Notes: generated from the letters alone by a model not told the origin. Counted from the stretch's first letter, positions 34,063 through 46,533 are shown. The stretch: DNA of 64,000 bases from Triatoma infestans (GCA_011037195.1 JAAEAF010000258.1:326662-390661), one strand, 5' to 3'. Numbers and translations are program-made.

Positions 34063-34201
34063 AACACAATTGCTTGGCCTATTTAAATATTGGTTAATCT
34101 TTATTTTTCTAATTAAATAAATGCAGTACAATGTGGCATATTTAATTCCGGTGAGTTCCCGGATAATGTGGGCCTTGCCCTACAATCCCTGGACACTATA
34201 T

Positions 34202-34392
34202 CTCTGTGAATGTCTTCAAAGCGTTCGAAATTGCTTCTAAAAACTTTAGGAAGGTTGGTGGATAGATATATTACTGATGGTCCTTTGAAGGATCATCCAC
34301 TACTAACATCTTATACTGTAGGAAAATCAACTGAGACTGCTTTGCAATGTCTGATCGGTAGAAAATACATTTCTGCTCCCTTAGACAAATGA
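34202..34392 (+). pseudogene. LINE reverse transcriptase N-terminal scrap
   Basis: The peptide includes SKLLLKTLGRLVDRYITDGP, then VGKSTETALQCLIGR. This corresponds to the first RT block of Jockey/R1-type LINEs ('ISLTSFLLKTLERLVDR...', 'Y..G+STETAL'). It is only 60 codons long, and there is no continuation to motif A. The upstream sequence has no tail or target duplication that could be defined. Confidence 0.65.
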
Positions 34393-34412
34393 ATATGCTG
34401 TAGGGTGTTTCT

Positions 34413-34600
34413 TTAAGTACTCCATTATAACTCTACTAATTACTCTACTTATAATACAGTAAGTAAGAGAAATATATATAAAAAAAAAAGAAAAGTTAAA
34501 ACACAATTGCTTGGCATATTTAAATGTTTTGTTAATTTTATATTTTTCTAATTAAACAAATGCAGTTACAATGTGGGATATTTAAGTTCTGGAAGGTTGT
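34413..34600 (+). repeat. Duplicate of the flanks of the Penelope-like element (empty site)
   Basis: It matches 33269-33350 joined directly to 34063-34165, without the 712-bp insertion. Shared blocks are AATACAGTAAGTAAGAGAAA, AACACAATTGCTTGGC (34500-34515) and TTTTTCTAATTAAA. Confidence 0.75.
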
Positions 34601-35890
34601 AATTTATGTTAATTTTGTTTTATCCCCCACTTTTGTTAAATACTATTTTAGAATTTTATTCAAAATTGTTCGATCGAAGGAATGCTTCTTAGAACAAAAA
34701 AATAAATAAATAAATAAATAAATAATAATGAAAAGAAATATAATATTTCATTTTTAGTTTTAAAATTTTTCCAGAAATACAGATTATCTACTCCTTTTGT
34801 TCATTAGATTTTTTTAACTAATGACCTTAGGCAATTTATATATGAAAATTAATATTTTAACACATAATTTCTTACAATAGAAATCAATTGCCTAATTAGA
34901 TCGTTAAATTCAATTAGGGATTACTTTTTTTATGTTTTGCACAGTTTTGAACATATACCCGATCAAAACCAAATAAGAGTTTCTCACAAACAAAATATAA
35001 AAAATAAAAATTAATCTTTACGTAATAGAGGATATAATAAAAATCATAAAATACCATCCTTCAATTACAGTACCAACCAAGAATAAATTCTGTAATTTAA
35101 TTGATAATAATTTCCAAATAATATTATTATGGTAAACCATAGTATTATTATCAGTTTAGTAAATCTTGATCACGTAATATAGAGAAGCTATAGCAATAAC
35201 AGAGAAATGTATTATTTCACCCTTATAACCTTAGAATTGTTGCACAAACAATTTATCACCGAATAGAATTGTATTATACAGTTCACTTAACATCATTTTC
35301 ACACTAGCCATTTCCCTAAAGATATTTGCTTAGTATTTGCTTTTTTTTTTTAGGTTGATATGCAAAAATATAAAGGAAAAAGAATCAATTTAGTGGAAAA
35401 TCTTGATACTATAATATATTTACATATTTCTAGAGGGAATATTTAATATATTCAAAGAAAAATAAGAGCTGTTTATGTATAATATATCAGCCTATTTTAG
35501 TTTATGTGAAAATGTCGTGAAAAAAAATCCATAGCATTCGATAACAATTATAATTTTCTAACAGTGAAATTAAAGTAATAAACCGAATTTTGTTTCTGTA
35601 ACCAGGATGGATTATTGTAATGTTGAAATTATGTTGATTTAGACAACAGGAATAGTTAAGAATGAAGCAAAAACCAATCAGATGCTTATTATATTCACAG
35701 TAGGCAAGCAAAACTGATTCTTCTTCAGGTCGATCCTGAAATAAAAGGGAGATAACATTGCTCCTATAGGAACCAATAACAGATGGATAAGATATGCTCC
35801 TACAACAGTAATCGAATACGAAATCAATGAGTCTTTTGTAGCATGAAATAAATAAGCAAATTATGATCTGGCTTCGTGATTACACTAACA
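34601..35890. other. AT-rich stretch with (AAAT)n; nothing else recognised
   Basis: An (AAAT)n run lies at about 34698-34730. The remainder is AT-rich without frames or repeats. Confidence 0.4.
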
Positions 35891-35894
35891 AAAT

Positions 35895-36355
35895 TAGAAG
35901 AAAACCGTAACCCCACCCCACCCCCAAAAGTACCCTTCAATGCATTTTTCTGGAGAAACGTTTCAAATAATAGTTGTAGCTCTTTGTATGCGTAGTTGAT
36001 GTATCAAGTTTCAAGAAAATCGTTGGAGCTATTTTTGAAAAAATAGCAAAAAAGTAAAAAAAAAAAAAAAAAACCAGTAAAGTGGTACTTCCGGTTGAGG
36101 AATTTTGACTTATAACGTACTGTGAGATCCCATGGTGATACCTAAACGGAATATCAACTTTGAACATTCTACGGTTTTTCGTTTTGGAGCTATGCTGTTC
36201 ACATTCATACATACACACAGACACACACAGACCATTTGCTAAATACAACTTTTTGGGACTCAAGTGACCGCTAAACGGATATTTCCGGTGAAAACTTGAT
36301 ATCGAAAATTTGACACGATTACAATACTTACTCTTACTAGGAGTAAGAGAAAATA
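35895..36355 (+). mobile_element. Hairpin-ended repeat (family F), copy 9, 5'-truncated
   Basis: It enters within the internal unit (CCCACCCCACCCCC, TTCTGGAGAAACGTTTCAAA) and continues through the whole 3' block to the hairpin CTCTTACTAGGAGTAAGAG, AAAATA. This is the best-preserved 3' end in the window. Confidence 0.75.
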
Positions 36356-36407
36356 ATATTTTAATACAAAAAGTGTAAAATTAAAATAAAATTTACCCAG
36401 ACAAATA

Positions 36408-36480
36408 ATATAGCTAGGTGGTAGTTGGACGTTAAGCCCGCCTGAATAAATAGGCATTACTTTACTTTACTTTTACTTTG
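36408..36480 (-). repeat. 3'-end scrap similar to the R2-like relic
   Basis: GTTGGACGTTAAGCCCGCC matches CTGGACGTTAAGTCCC at the 3' end of the R2-like relic (near 19768). A (TTTAC)n-like tail runs outward on the plus strand. Confidence 0.35.
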
Positions 36481-36499
36481 TATAGCTAGGTATTCAAGT

Positions 36500-37075
36500 G
36501 AATGTCAGAAATGATGTTTCAGAGGTGATCAAAAGAAGTATTAAACGCTGGAAATAAATGCTTCTTTGGCTTCTTTGGGATCAAATGAAAAGCCCCAGAA
36601 TATCTAGGATCTGTAAAAAGCTAATTGTACAAGACATTTATACGTCCAATACATGTTTATGGACTGCGAAACCTGATCCCTGTCTAATTGCGATGAGTAA
36701 AATCTTGCAACATTTGAAAGAAAGATTTTACGCATGATCCATGGGCTGGTAAGGTGTGGATCGGAGGGGAAGAATCTGGTATTATACTCACTGCATGAGA
36801 AGCCAAGTATAATGAAACATTACTTCGTAGACTTAAATGGGGTGGATACCTCATGAATGATGATAGAATGCCCAAACAACTACTTTGGGAGAAACTGCAT
36901 GACAGTAAACAGTTTGGATGTCCAAAATTTGGATGGGCAGATAGGGTGGCAGCAGACCCCAATAAGTACATCGGTACACGTGGCTGCATGGCAGCAGCAA
37001 GGAATAGAAATGACTGGCGGTGACGGATTGAGGAGGCTTAAAGCATTTGATTGTAACGCCAATGAAGAAGAAGAC
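36500..37075 (+). pseudogene. LINE C-terminal relic, strongly decayed
   Basis: Across changing frames: VLNAGNKCFFG, YKTFIRPIHVYGL, LLRRLKWGGYLMNDDRMPKQ, LLWEKLHDSKQFGCPKFGWA, DRVAADPNKYIGTRGCMAAA, RNRNDWR. This is the tail of endonuclease-RT LINEs ('I..GNKC.F.L', 'RRL+W.GH+.RM', 'P+..W.DRV..D', 'A..R..WR'). At least three stops and several frame changes. It is related to 29171-30125 and 54720-55560 by this order. Confidence 0.7.
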
Positions 37076-37279
37076 GTTTTACAACATTGAATCGTTAATC
37101 CAAGAGAAATTTCCCATACCCTAACTAGCGCTCTGAGGTTTTAGTAAATTACATCTTCAAATTCAATGAATAGATAACATATAAAGTTTTTGAAGATACT
37201 TTATTCTCATTAGAAGAATATTTTTGCATGGTAGCAGATGAAATTTAATATCAAAGCACAGCCTATGGACACAACAGAA

Positions 37280-37625
37280 GGCCTCCCTCAAAAATATATA
37301 AAATTTCAACAAAATTGTGGAGCAGTTGTCCGTAAAATCCAAAAAATTGGTCATTCTTTCAGAACACTAGTGCTTGCGATAAAACGGAATTTGAGCGGAA
37401 AACTTACTGTCAGATTGCTAGTGATATCCAAACAGAATTCAAGTTTGGAGTGCTCCAGTTATGGTGTTAATTTGACGTAAAGTTAGGTATATATTATACA
37501 AAAACGTGCAGCACTTCCTGCACACCAATTTTTTCATGCTAAAATCAAATAAACTAGTTTGATGAAAATTCAATTCTGAATATCTAGTATAATTACAGAT
37601 TTTCTTTCGGCCGTAAGAAAAAGTA
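37280..37625 (+). mobile_element. Family F fragment, copy 10, diverged
   Basis: Diverged 3'-half blocks: GTCAGATTGCTAGTGATATC, CCAAACAGAATTCAAGTTTG, AATTCAATTCTGAATAT and the end GGCCGTAAGAAAAAGTAA. Confidence 0.45.
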
Positions 37626-37739
37626 ATTAATCAAAATTTACAAAAATGTTATTGACAATTTATAAAAGATTCGGCCATATTATGTACTAAGAAAAAAGTT
37701 GGAATTATGTATATTTAAAAAATTAGTAAAGAAGAATAG

Positions 37740-38060
37740 GGTAGACATACTGGAACATTGCCAAAGCTGGGTAGTTTATGCCAGGTAGACGTGAAAGCCA
37801 AAGACAATATGCAAAAAAAAAAGAAAAGGACAAGTGGTCGAGTGCGGTTGGTTTGAGGGAAACTAGTAAGATGGTAAATATGATAGGCAGTATTGTCTGC
37901 TGGGGGGGGGCAACTTTTGCAATTTTACCTTCCTTCCTGTGCCCTCGTACACTCTACCTACCTTACATACACACACGAACACTGTGCAAAGAAATACAAA
38001 CTTGGAAATTTTCCTAAAGAAAAGAAGAAGACAGAGCTAGCGCATGTTGAGTACGATGAA
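37740..38060 (+). other. Possible LINE C-terminal scrap
   Basis: A frame containing MPGRRESQRQYAKKKEKDKW followed by SSAVGLRETSKMVNMI has the look of a LINE C-terminus ('GRR.RGRQ...W'), but no diagnostic motif is complete. Confidence 0.25.
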
Positions 38061-38594
38061 AGGAGATAGAAAAAGCAACAGCCATTGAAAGTGCAAGACT
38101 GTGGAGGTGTAAGAGGTTTGCTTCCAGTAAGCAGAGGGGTATGATGATGGGTAAAGGGTTTTGTGTGTTTAGGAAGTAAGTGAAAGTTGAAAGGAGGCGG
38201 CATCTACCCTATTTCTCCTTGAAATATTGTTATTTGGGAGATGACGCTCCTATCATACCACTTGGTGATATAAAGAAACTTTTAATTAAATTTCCTAAGA
38301 ATATATATATATATATATATATATAGATAATATATATATATTTTAGCATAATATAATTTTTTTTTAAAATAACATCAACGTTTTGTAATGTCCAACAATT
38401 TTCTAAAAAAAAAATATTGAACAGATTTACATCGTAAACCATAGCAACAATGGCTTGGCCATGTCGGCATTCTTGATGTCTGTAAAATATTTTAGAATTA
38501 ACATATGCATATATATATTTATTAGTTAGAACTATATAGAAGCCAAAATTGCCTAAAGATGCAGCATGAAATTCAATATGTTAAAATTTAATCT
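38061..38594. other. Nothing recognised apart from (TA)n
   Basis: A (TA)n run at 38298-38345 and A/T runs. No frames. Confidence 0.4.
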
Positions 38595-38960
38595 TAAACA
38601 TGTGCGGGTGAAATATTCATACAACTTACTCTTATAGAATTTTTGACGGATCAGCTGATAAAATTCGGAATGTTTGGTAACAGTTTAGATCCTTCTTCTC
38701 CATAAAAACGTTTTAAGCAAATGGCACAAGTCAGGGAAGTATAACGTCTCAGCTAGCTAGAATAACCAAAAATCTTTTTTTTTGGGGGGGGGGATAAAGG
38801 TTGAAATAAAAGTGATAGGTTTCCATAAATTTAGTAAGAAAGTTCAAAGCTCCTATAGCTAGAAAGTTCAATGGTCCTGAAATAGCTCGAATAAGGCTTT
38901 TCTCCATACCAAATTCGTGTAACGCCCTACAGTTTCTTTTTCATGGTTTTAGACTTCTAC
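38595..38960 (+). mobile_element. Family F fragment, copy 11, diverged
   Basis: The 5' hairpin is worn (GGGTGAAATATTCATACAAC then TTACTCTTA), followed by family blocks GATAAAATTCGGAATGTTTG, a G-run and AAATAAAAGTGATAGGTTT. Confidence 0.5.
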
Positions 38961-41389
38961 CTTGTCCAAATTTTATTTCTATACTGAAATCAAATTAAAC
39001 ATGATGGAATAATCTCAAAAGTAAATTAATACCAAACAAAAATGGGTAAGGTAAAATTGAATTATTTAAATCAGCAAAATTAATAAATTTTAATAATATT
39101 TTTAGTCATATTTTGAAAGTATATATAATTTCTATGTAATCGCAGTGACCCCCTCCCCCCCTATCAAAGTGTTGTTTATCAGGTTATACATTATCAATTC
39201 TAATCATATTGATTTTCTACCCACCATATTTTAATATAAAGTGTTATCAACTATTGTATTGTTTGTCTAATGTTTGTAAAGTACGATAAAATTTTAGTGT
39301 TATTGAAGTTTTTAATGATTCAACGGTTTCAGCTATAACTATGAAAACTGTGAAATATAAGAGATGAAAACCGAGGCAATGGGCAAAATTGAAATTGTAA
39401 AGATTCTAAATTACAAATTTAGTAAAACGTTTGATATACATACAGAGCCATAATTACGATGTGGATGCTTTATGAACTATTTTTTTTTTATCGAAAATTA
39501 CTCGTAACAAACTTAGTATGATAAAAGTGAAAATATATAAATAAATATTCGATTATTTTTATCATATGTTTTGTTAAAGGAACCAATTTTTATTTTCTCG
39601 AAAAAGAGTTACACAAATAGGTATCTTTGTAAGAATAAAAAAATATTTTCCTTATCGAGGGCGATGATAGTGAGGAAAAGATAACCCACGCAAAGAAAGA
39701 AACCCTTGAAATTTACTGCTGAAGAAACATCTAAAAAATATTTAAAAAAAAGAATAAACAAAGTTTGATTATAATTTATAATAAGAATAAAGAGGATCCT
39801 AATAATCATAATTGTTTAATTATCCTTTATCGTCCGGGTTCTCTGTTTTATCTTTCGACAGATATACTGATTGAAAAAGTAACGATAGAAATATACTCAC
39901 AACTAATAAACAATTTCGTTCAAGAAAGTTCTTGTAATTAATGAATAATATAAAAAAAACAACAACAGAGATTCACAATGAAACATAGGCTAAAAACAAA
40001 AGTGCCAACTCAAAACAAGCTCTACAGAAGACGTTTTCTTCTATGTGACCATAATAGTGACCTGGCAACAAAACTGAAGTTTTTAAATTTTATTCAATTA
40101 TAACTTTGGATTAACAATTCGGACCATGCCGGAAACGAAGCCCTGAACTTTCTTTGCAACAAACTTTGGCCATGAATTAGAAAGCTTGTTATCTAGAATA
40201 CAGAGTTATTCCGCATAGAAAATCATTAATCATTTTTTGGAACACTTGTACTCCCTATTTTTTTTTTGGAATTGTTAGCAATATAATAAAATATACTTAA
40301 AAAAAATGCTTGTCTTTGTTTTTATCAAATTTATTCGATCTATAAAAGAGAGATTTGAGTACAACAAATCCATAAATAATAGCTATGAATCAAATACAAA
40401 AGCTTAGAATTGACAGCTGTATTAAGAATGCAAGAATTGACTTATTACTTCATATCTATTGTTCCCTTAATCCAGTACTTAGTCGAGCTTACTATAATAC
40501 GCATAATATGGAATCATTCATCCTTGTTCGATCTCAGTAAAGTTCTCATTCCACATATATTTGCTCACCTATTTGTTTTTTTTTTTTTACCGCCTCCTAG
40601 GTTTGTTTCTTCTCCAAACTCCTTATCTCTCTAGTATTGCCTGGGCCACAAACAACTCCTACTTTTTACAGCTTGGTGTACGATGTTCCAACTCTACCTC
40701 CTTCATTCAACACCCTAGGTTTCTTTTAGGTCCCCTTTTTTCTTTCTCACTAAAGTAGAAAAAAGAATAAAAAAAAAAAACAAAAAGCCAAAGAAAGTAC
40801 TCTTCCCGCCCAGTATTATCCCTCCACCCCCCACCAAAGTTTCAACGTCCAAAAGATTTTCAATTGTCCCAGCTTTTAAATCAATGTAAGCCCCTTGTCG
40901 CCCGCGCATCTAACTTCCTTCTTTTTTTTTGTATCCTCTCAGAAAACTTCTCCATTTTAGACAGCCAAAGACAAGGTGGGATTTAGTTCCAGTCTATTAG
41001 GCAATGCTTGCAAAGAACTGTGAAAGCGTCCGTCATGCTATTCATTCCCCGTATATTCTTATCGTTTTTACAGGATAATTGACCCGAACTTTTAAGACTA
41101 AAAAAAAAGAAACACCTGAGTATTTACTTTATAATAAACCAATACATTTATATGTTTCATGTAATATAAAAAATTGAAAAATTAAATGAATATTTTTCAT
41201 CAGAAAATCTTTAATGTCAAATAATATTCACATCCTCAAAAAAATAAATGATACCTAAAATTTAAAAGTTTATTGTTTTTTTAAAGAAATTGCAAAAAAA
41301 AAAAAAATAATAAAACAGGAGTGCAATTCGAGAACTTGTATTTTAACTGTCGTCATAACCTAAGCTCAGGTAATGCCCTCTATTTTGTA
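38961..41389. other. Long stretch, nothing recognised
   Basis: Mostly AT-rich. 40580-41060 is less AT-rich and apparently unique, with pyrimidine runs, but no frame or motif supports a gene. Confidence 0.4.
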
Positions 41390-42140
41390 ATTTATGTGTC
41401 TGGGAGTTGAGTAACGCTGTACACAAAAAAAAAAATCCGTTTCTTTTTTAAGCAGGAAATTTCACTAACTTGGACTGACAATGAAAGGCTTACTTTGCCT
41501 GATCCGGCTTTTACCTTGACGGCTAAGCTTTCCATGTAAATTAAGTGCTGTTTTCCATCTTTTTCTAATACGACAATTTTCATTCTCAACTTACTCTAAA
41601 CAGCCCCATTTTTCCGTTCACACTATTTTCCTAAAAGGAGCCTTTGCTTACTTAAGAATCCATCTTAAAGCCTAGCAAAGCTATTTCGGCAGATCCATTC
41701 ATATGGCCGTTCCAGATTGGTATGCGGTTACATTGCCTTCTCCAATATCTCTTGTCATCGGTTACCTGATCCTTATGGATCTATCTGATCCAGGCGATTC
41801 TCTCTGATGAACCTTACTTGATCCTGTAATTCAATACTAAACCGTCACCTTCTCTTTTTTACCTAGAGTACACATATTTAAATTCATTGAGCTCTCTCCT
41901 CTTGACTTCTAAATATCCCCACTCTATTATAACGTGAAATATTCTGTTTTTCAAAAATTTACGTTCAAACAGCATATACTTTTTTCAAAACTCCTTCATC
42001 ATAAAATTTATCTCGTTTTTTTTTTTATTTTTTTTTATTGAACATTATCTAATAATCCCAAAATAAATTGACATAACAGATATCTTCAACAAATATAACA
42101 GACTTAATTTTAGGAAGAAAAAAAATCACTAACCTTATAC
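41390..42140. other. Apparently unique stretch, no firm gene
   Basis: A minus-strand frame at 41392-41589 (65 codons, starting MRMKIVVLEKDGKQ) is the only notable item. No domain is recognised. Confidence 0.25.
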
Positions 42141-42252
42141 ATAATTAAAATCTGGTATAAAACACTCATTAGAATTTCTGTTACTGCAATTCCCAAAAGT
42201 TCTGATTGACAAATTTCCAAATAAGTTGGAACTTTTATTGAATGTTTAATTT

Positions 42253-42540
42253 CAATGAAGCAAAAATTAGATGGCTAGGGCCAAATAAGAAACTTTTTAT
42301 TTTTAAAAGTTTATTCGACGTTACGGACACCTTTGGTGTCATTCCTCAGGAACAATATAAACAGAAAATATAGAAAATCGTATGTGAAAAACTACTATTT
42401 TCTGGATTATTGTTTGTTACCTGATAATTTTCTGTATTTTCTGTTTATGTAGTTCCAGAGGAAGGACACCTAAGGTAAATTAAAAATAAAAAGTTTCTTC
42501 TTTGGCTCTAGCCAAACTAATTTTTTGCTTGTTTCATTAA
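42253..42540. mobile_element. Inverted-repeat (foldback) element
   Basis: Arms of about 105 bases are near reverse complements. The left arm carries AATGAAGCAAAAATTAGA, GGCTAGGGCCAAATAAGA, AACTTTTTATTTTTAAA and GAAAATATAGAAAAT; the right arm mirrors each. The loop is about 75 bases, with no coding content. It lies in a family F copy. Confidence 0.6.
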
Positions 42541-42821
42541 CAACGGCCAAACATAACTATTGTTTATAATGTTGAATTTCCTGTGCTTCCTCTACATAAA
42601 CCATGTCTTCCCAGAAATCCCAAGAAATAAATTATGCAGGGAAAATGTTTCAAATAATAGTACAAGATTTATACGTGTGCTACTTATTTTTATATAATAC
42701 TAAGCAATCTGCTAAAAACTGAAAACCTTTTTCTGAAAGTTTGCCCACCGGTCAGACACAATATCCTGCTAAGTATCTATTTTCCTAAACACATTTACGT
42801 CTCTTATTTATTGTATGATTA

Positions 42822-43274
42822 AACAGAACGCCTATTGGTTTGGTAGTTGGATAAGGTTGGCGGAGAAATATGACTGTGTGTTTAGCCCCTATATTAATGA
42901 CTGGGAGTGTTGGAGAGATCAGCTGGCAGCGCTGATAGTCAGGATTAGAACGGTTCTTCGGGGAGAAGTTATTGCGTCGGCTAGCCACATCCGTTAGAAT
43001 TTCACATTATGGACAGTTGGATTTGAATGAAAAGATATTTTCCTTTGAACGGCACGATGATAATATGACATATACACTTCAGCACTTGCGATGGCTTTTT
43101 AAACTAAGAGGTGAACTTTTACAGACTGACGGAATTCCGATTGCGTTACTTGGGTGTCCGTACCCTCGCTGTGTGTTCACTGAGAGATTATTTAAATGCT
43201 CTGGACTGTCATGGTCTTATAAATTTCGCCAGGTCTGCTTGGCGCTACCGTTTTCAGTTGGTGCAGGAATTTAA
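42822..43274 (+). pseudogene. LINE protein C-terminal part, one frameshift
   Basis: The frame runs from the target duplication (an ATG at 42815 is supplied by the duplicated host DNA) through FSPYINDWECWRDQL to a stop at 42997. A second frame from 42972 continues TSVRISHYGQLDLNEKIFSF, LRWLFKLRGELLQTDGIPIA and CPYPRCVFTERLFKCSG. 'KLRGELL..DGIP' followed by a cysteine cluster is the LINE C-terminus also seen at 18230-18601. The frameshift near 42965 breaks it. Confidence 0.6.
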
Positions 43275-43673
43275 TTTTTGATTGTTGTTAATTTTCATCA
43301 TGTAACTTAATTTAATTATTATTGTAATTTATTTATGTATCATAATTTTTTGTTGTTTTTATACTATTCTTTGGGTTATGTAATATTGATAAAAGTTTAT
43401 TTTTCCATTTAATTAACGGCAATAATTCCTTAAATTAAATTAGTAATTTATTTACTTGGCATTTATTACATTTTGAGTGATATTACTTATTGTTTTTGGT
43501 AATATGAAGTTCTTGGTTCATTTATTTGTATTAGGATTTAAATTGGTTTTGTTTTACATCAACCTCCGGCTGACGGGTTTCCCAAGCCGTATATACTTGT
43601 GTTTTCAGTTTTGCTATAGAAATGTTGGGTTTTTGTTTTTATAAAGTATATTATATTATTATAATTATTATTA
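42822..43673 (+). mobile_element. 5'-truncated LINE with perfect 18-bp target duplication
   Basis: TTATTTATTGTATGATTA is present at 42804-42821 and again at 43674-43691 without mismatch. The insert ends in an ATT-rich tail preceded by a small hairpin (GGCTGACGGG, TTTCCCAAGCC). Its coding content is the C-terminal part of a LINE protein. Confidence 0.88.
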
Positions 43674-44165
43674 TTATTTATTGTATGATTATTTGGATCA
43701 AACACTATTTTTGATTCTATTCTGAAAGCAGCATTTTAAAAAGGTTGTGTAATGTTAACGTTTATCTAGAATCTCGTAAGAATACATTTTTAATGAAAAA
43801 TATTTCAAGAAAGTGGTAAGCCAATCAATGTATAGTTAGTAGAGATGTTTAAAGAACTTATTGGCACTATCTTTGCGAAAATCGCCAAGAAGAAAATTGG
43901 AAGAAAAAAAGACATTTCAGCAAAGCCACCCTTACAGTTATAGAGAGAATCTTCATGACAGATGCAAGGCGGTTACTAAACGGAATATCAAGTTCAACTT
44001 TCCACGAGAATTGAGGTGATATCTCATTTTTTACTTATAATGTTTGAACAAACATAAATACAAATCATTCTTCTCTAAAAACACATTTTTTCATTTTTAA
44101 ATAATTTCTGGTAAAACTTGATTTAGAAAATTTAATACGATCGCAATATCGGTTCTAACAGCAAT

Positions 44166-46290
44166 AAAAATGTTATAAAGGGCTTAACTGTTAATGTAAA
44201 GGGCTTTAAGGACAAATATAACTGTTAATGGCATAGATGAAGAAATTTGTAATATTATACAATGAATATTCATTCATTCAGAAATATAGAAGGCATTGGA
44301 TATTGGCAGATAACAGTGTGCAACCTGCCCAGTTCAAAGTGTGAGTTTTTATGTCACTGTGTGTGAAACTCGACCGTTATACAAGTGTATCTCATCTACA
44401 CATATTATGGTAAGTTTATCCGTTTTTAATTGGTATCAAAATAGAAATCTGTACATGTTCAATTTCCTTCAAAACTAGTCTCCACCCAGTCTTCAAACCT
44501 ATGGTGTTTGTCTGATCTCCATGTCAGAAACCGATCTTCACCGCTTTAATTCTCATTGTAAATTTGTGAAAATTTATTATTAATATTACTTTTATTTTGC
44601 AACAGTTCAACAATTTGGCAACATTAAAGAAAAAAAAAATGAATAATATACTTTTATTGAATATGTGGACGGGTCCCGCCGCAATGCTGGATATATAACA
44701 ACTGAGATTTTATCCATCATAGCATGCATATTTGTTAATCCTGACCGGATACGGGAGTTCATGTACAGAATTGATTTTAACTGTTACTGACTGCATAGTG
44801 CATAACAGAAACATTAAATTGAAATCAACTCTGTACAGGAAGCCTTACTCTTTGACCATCGATCAAAATCCGAAACCGTTCAGGAACATCAAAAATATCC
44901 ATGCTAAGACGAATAAAAATCTCAGATAATATATTTTAAATAAAAAAAAAAGTTTATAATCTGTTATTATCAACTTTCATAATTTTAATATTTGAAAATA
45001 GCTAAAATGTTATAATGATATTATTGAATTATAAATAATTAACATAAATATTTACTTATTTTAGGATAAAATCAAATAACAATGCTTATAATATTCGAGG
45101 TATATATATATATATCTATATATTCATTGTGTGTATATAAAATTATTTAAGAATAACACCACGTTCAATAATCTTCCTGAATAGTAAAACCTCCCATTTT
45201 CATTAGAAATTATTCAATGTTTATATTTGTATATATTTTTTTTTTTCACTTTTTTTCTTAATAGTTTAAAAAAAATATAATTAACGCGAGAGTAGTCTTG
45301 TTGCAACTTTGATTTGTCTAGGTTTGAACAAATCTGGATACTCGACTGTCATTTTACTTACTTGTCAAACTATTTTTAGTAAAGAAAGGGATATTCATCC
45401 AATCTCGTAGAATACTCCAACCCTCCACTAAAATGAAAAAAAAATCAATATTTTATATGGATCAGGATTTTTTTTTTAAAAGAACAAGAATTTATTCTTC
45501 ACTAAAATAAATGATTAATTAATTGAATTGGAAACATTAGAACTTCTTCAATGATGAAGAAACAATTAAAAAAAAAAAAAAAAAAGATATGTATTTTTGT
45601 TCGTGCTATATGCCAACACTGATATTTGAGCACTTAGAAAATGAATGATGATCCCCCCCCCCCCACACTTCACTTCTATTTCGAAGATAGATCTACGCTA
45701 GTGACACAGAGCGATTATTCTCCACCCAGTTGATGTAATTTATATATATATATATATAATATATATATAAATAATTATAAAAGAAGAATTGTATCCAATT
45801 AAAGGAGGGGAAAACTAATGAAAAGAATCAATCTGTTTGATTTATTATTTGGCAATATTTTTGTAACGATTTATTTTCTCATCCAGTTTTCATTTTGTTA
45901 AATATCTCCTCTTTCTTCCTTTTTGTTTGATATTACATTTTATTATTTATTGTGTCCTTTATAGATTTCAATGAGTTATAGAATCTAGAATTCCAATGGT
46001 TATCTTATAAAGAAAATAAATCAACATTAACCACGATCATGTGCTGGCACCAACTCCCTATCTTCCAAACTCTGGATCCAAAGAAATAACAATCCAAGTT
46101 TTGGATATCCAATCTTTACATTATATTTGTTCGGTATTTATCCAAATTCAAATTTGCCGCCGTCAAAATATAATAACTTATAAATCTATAGGCTGTGTCC
46201 TAATTGTAGAGAGGAGGTAGTCTCTATAATTGCCCTCTCCAGTCAGTCATTAACTAAAGCTCAGACAAGTAAGGTGTACGTGCGAAAGCA
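44166..46290. other. Long AT-rich stretch, nothing recognised
   Basis: Contains (TA)n runs near 45100 and 45740 and a C-run at 45652-45664. The 65-codon frame 44732-44929 has no recognised domain. Confidence 0.4.
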
Positions 46291-46307
46291 ATTTGCTTAT
46301 GCAATTT

Positions 46308-46533
46308 AGACCACTGCGCTCTCCTTTCGTGAAAACCCATGTATTGCCACTTCTGGTTTTCCTCGGGGAATTAGTGTTAATAAGTGAGTCACTATTTTAT
46401 ATTCGTACAAGCAATAGATATGCAGTAGACAGCACCTTCTACTTACACAGTTTAGATGACTTGCGCTCGCCTTTCGTGAAAACCCATGTGTTGCCACATC
46501 TGGTTTTCCTCGGCATTAGTGTTAATAAGCTGA
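46308..46533 (+). repeat. Tandem duplication, about 148-bp period
   Basis: CCTTTCGTGAAAACCCATGT, TTGCCAC, TCTGGTTTTCCTCGG and TTAGTGTTAATAAG occur at 46322-46384 and again at 46470-46529. It sits at the start of a GC-richer island (46270-46810). Confidence 0.8.

Larger units (their letters stand above)
42145..44165 (+). mobile_element. Family F, copy 12, interrupted twice
   Basis: The diverged 5' end (CTGGTATAAAACACTCAT, then TTTCTGTTACTGC) is followed by the inverted-repeat element at 42253-42540, more family sequence (AAATGTTTCAAATAATAGTA), the LINE at 42822-43673, and a 3' half (43692-44165) with ACTAAACGGAATATCAAGTT and CGATCGCAATATCGG. That the two halves belong to one copy is inferred from order and orientation. 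Confidence 0.55.

Noticed and set aside
34698..34730. Possible regulatory AT-hook array
   Set aside because: It is an ordinary (AAAT)n microsatellite.
39919..39931. Three-unit heat-shock-element-like motif TTCAAGAAAGTTC
   Set aside because: About one such three-unit match is expected by chance in AT-rich sequence of this length, and no gene is nearby.
44732..44929. A 65-codon plus-strand frame
   Set aside because: No recognisable motif and length within what chance allows.
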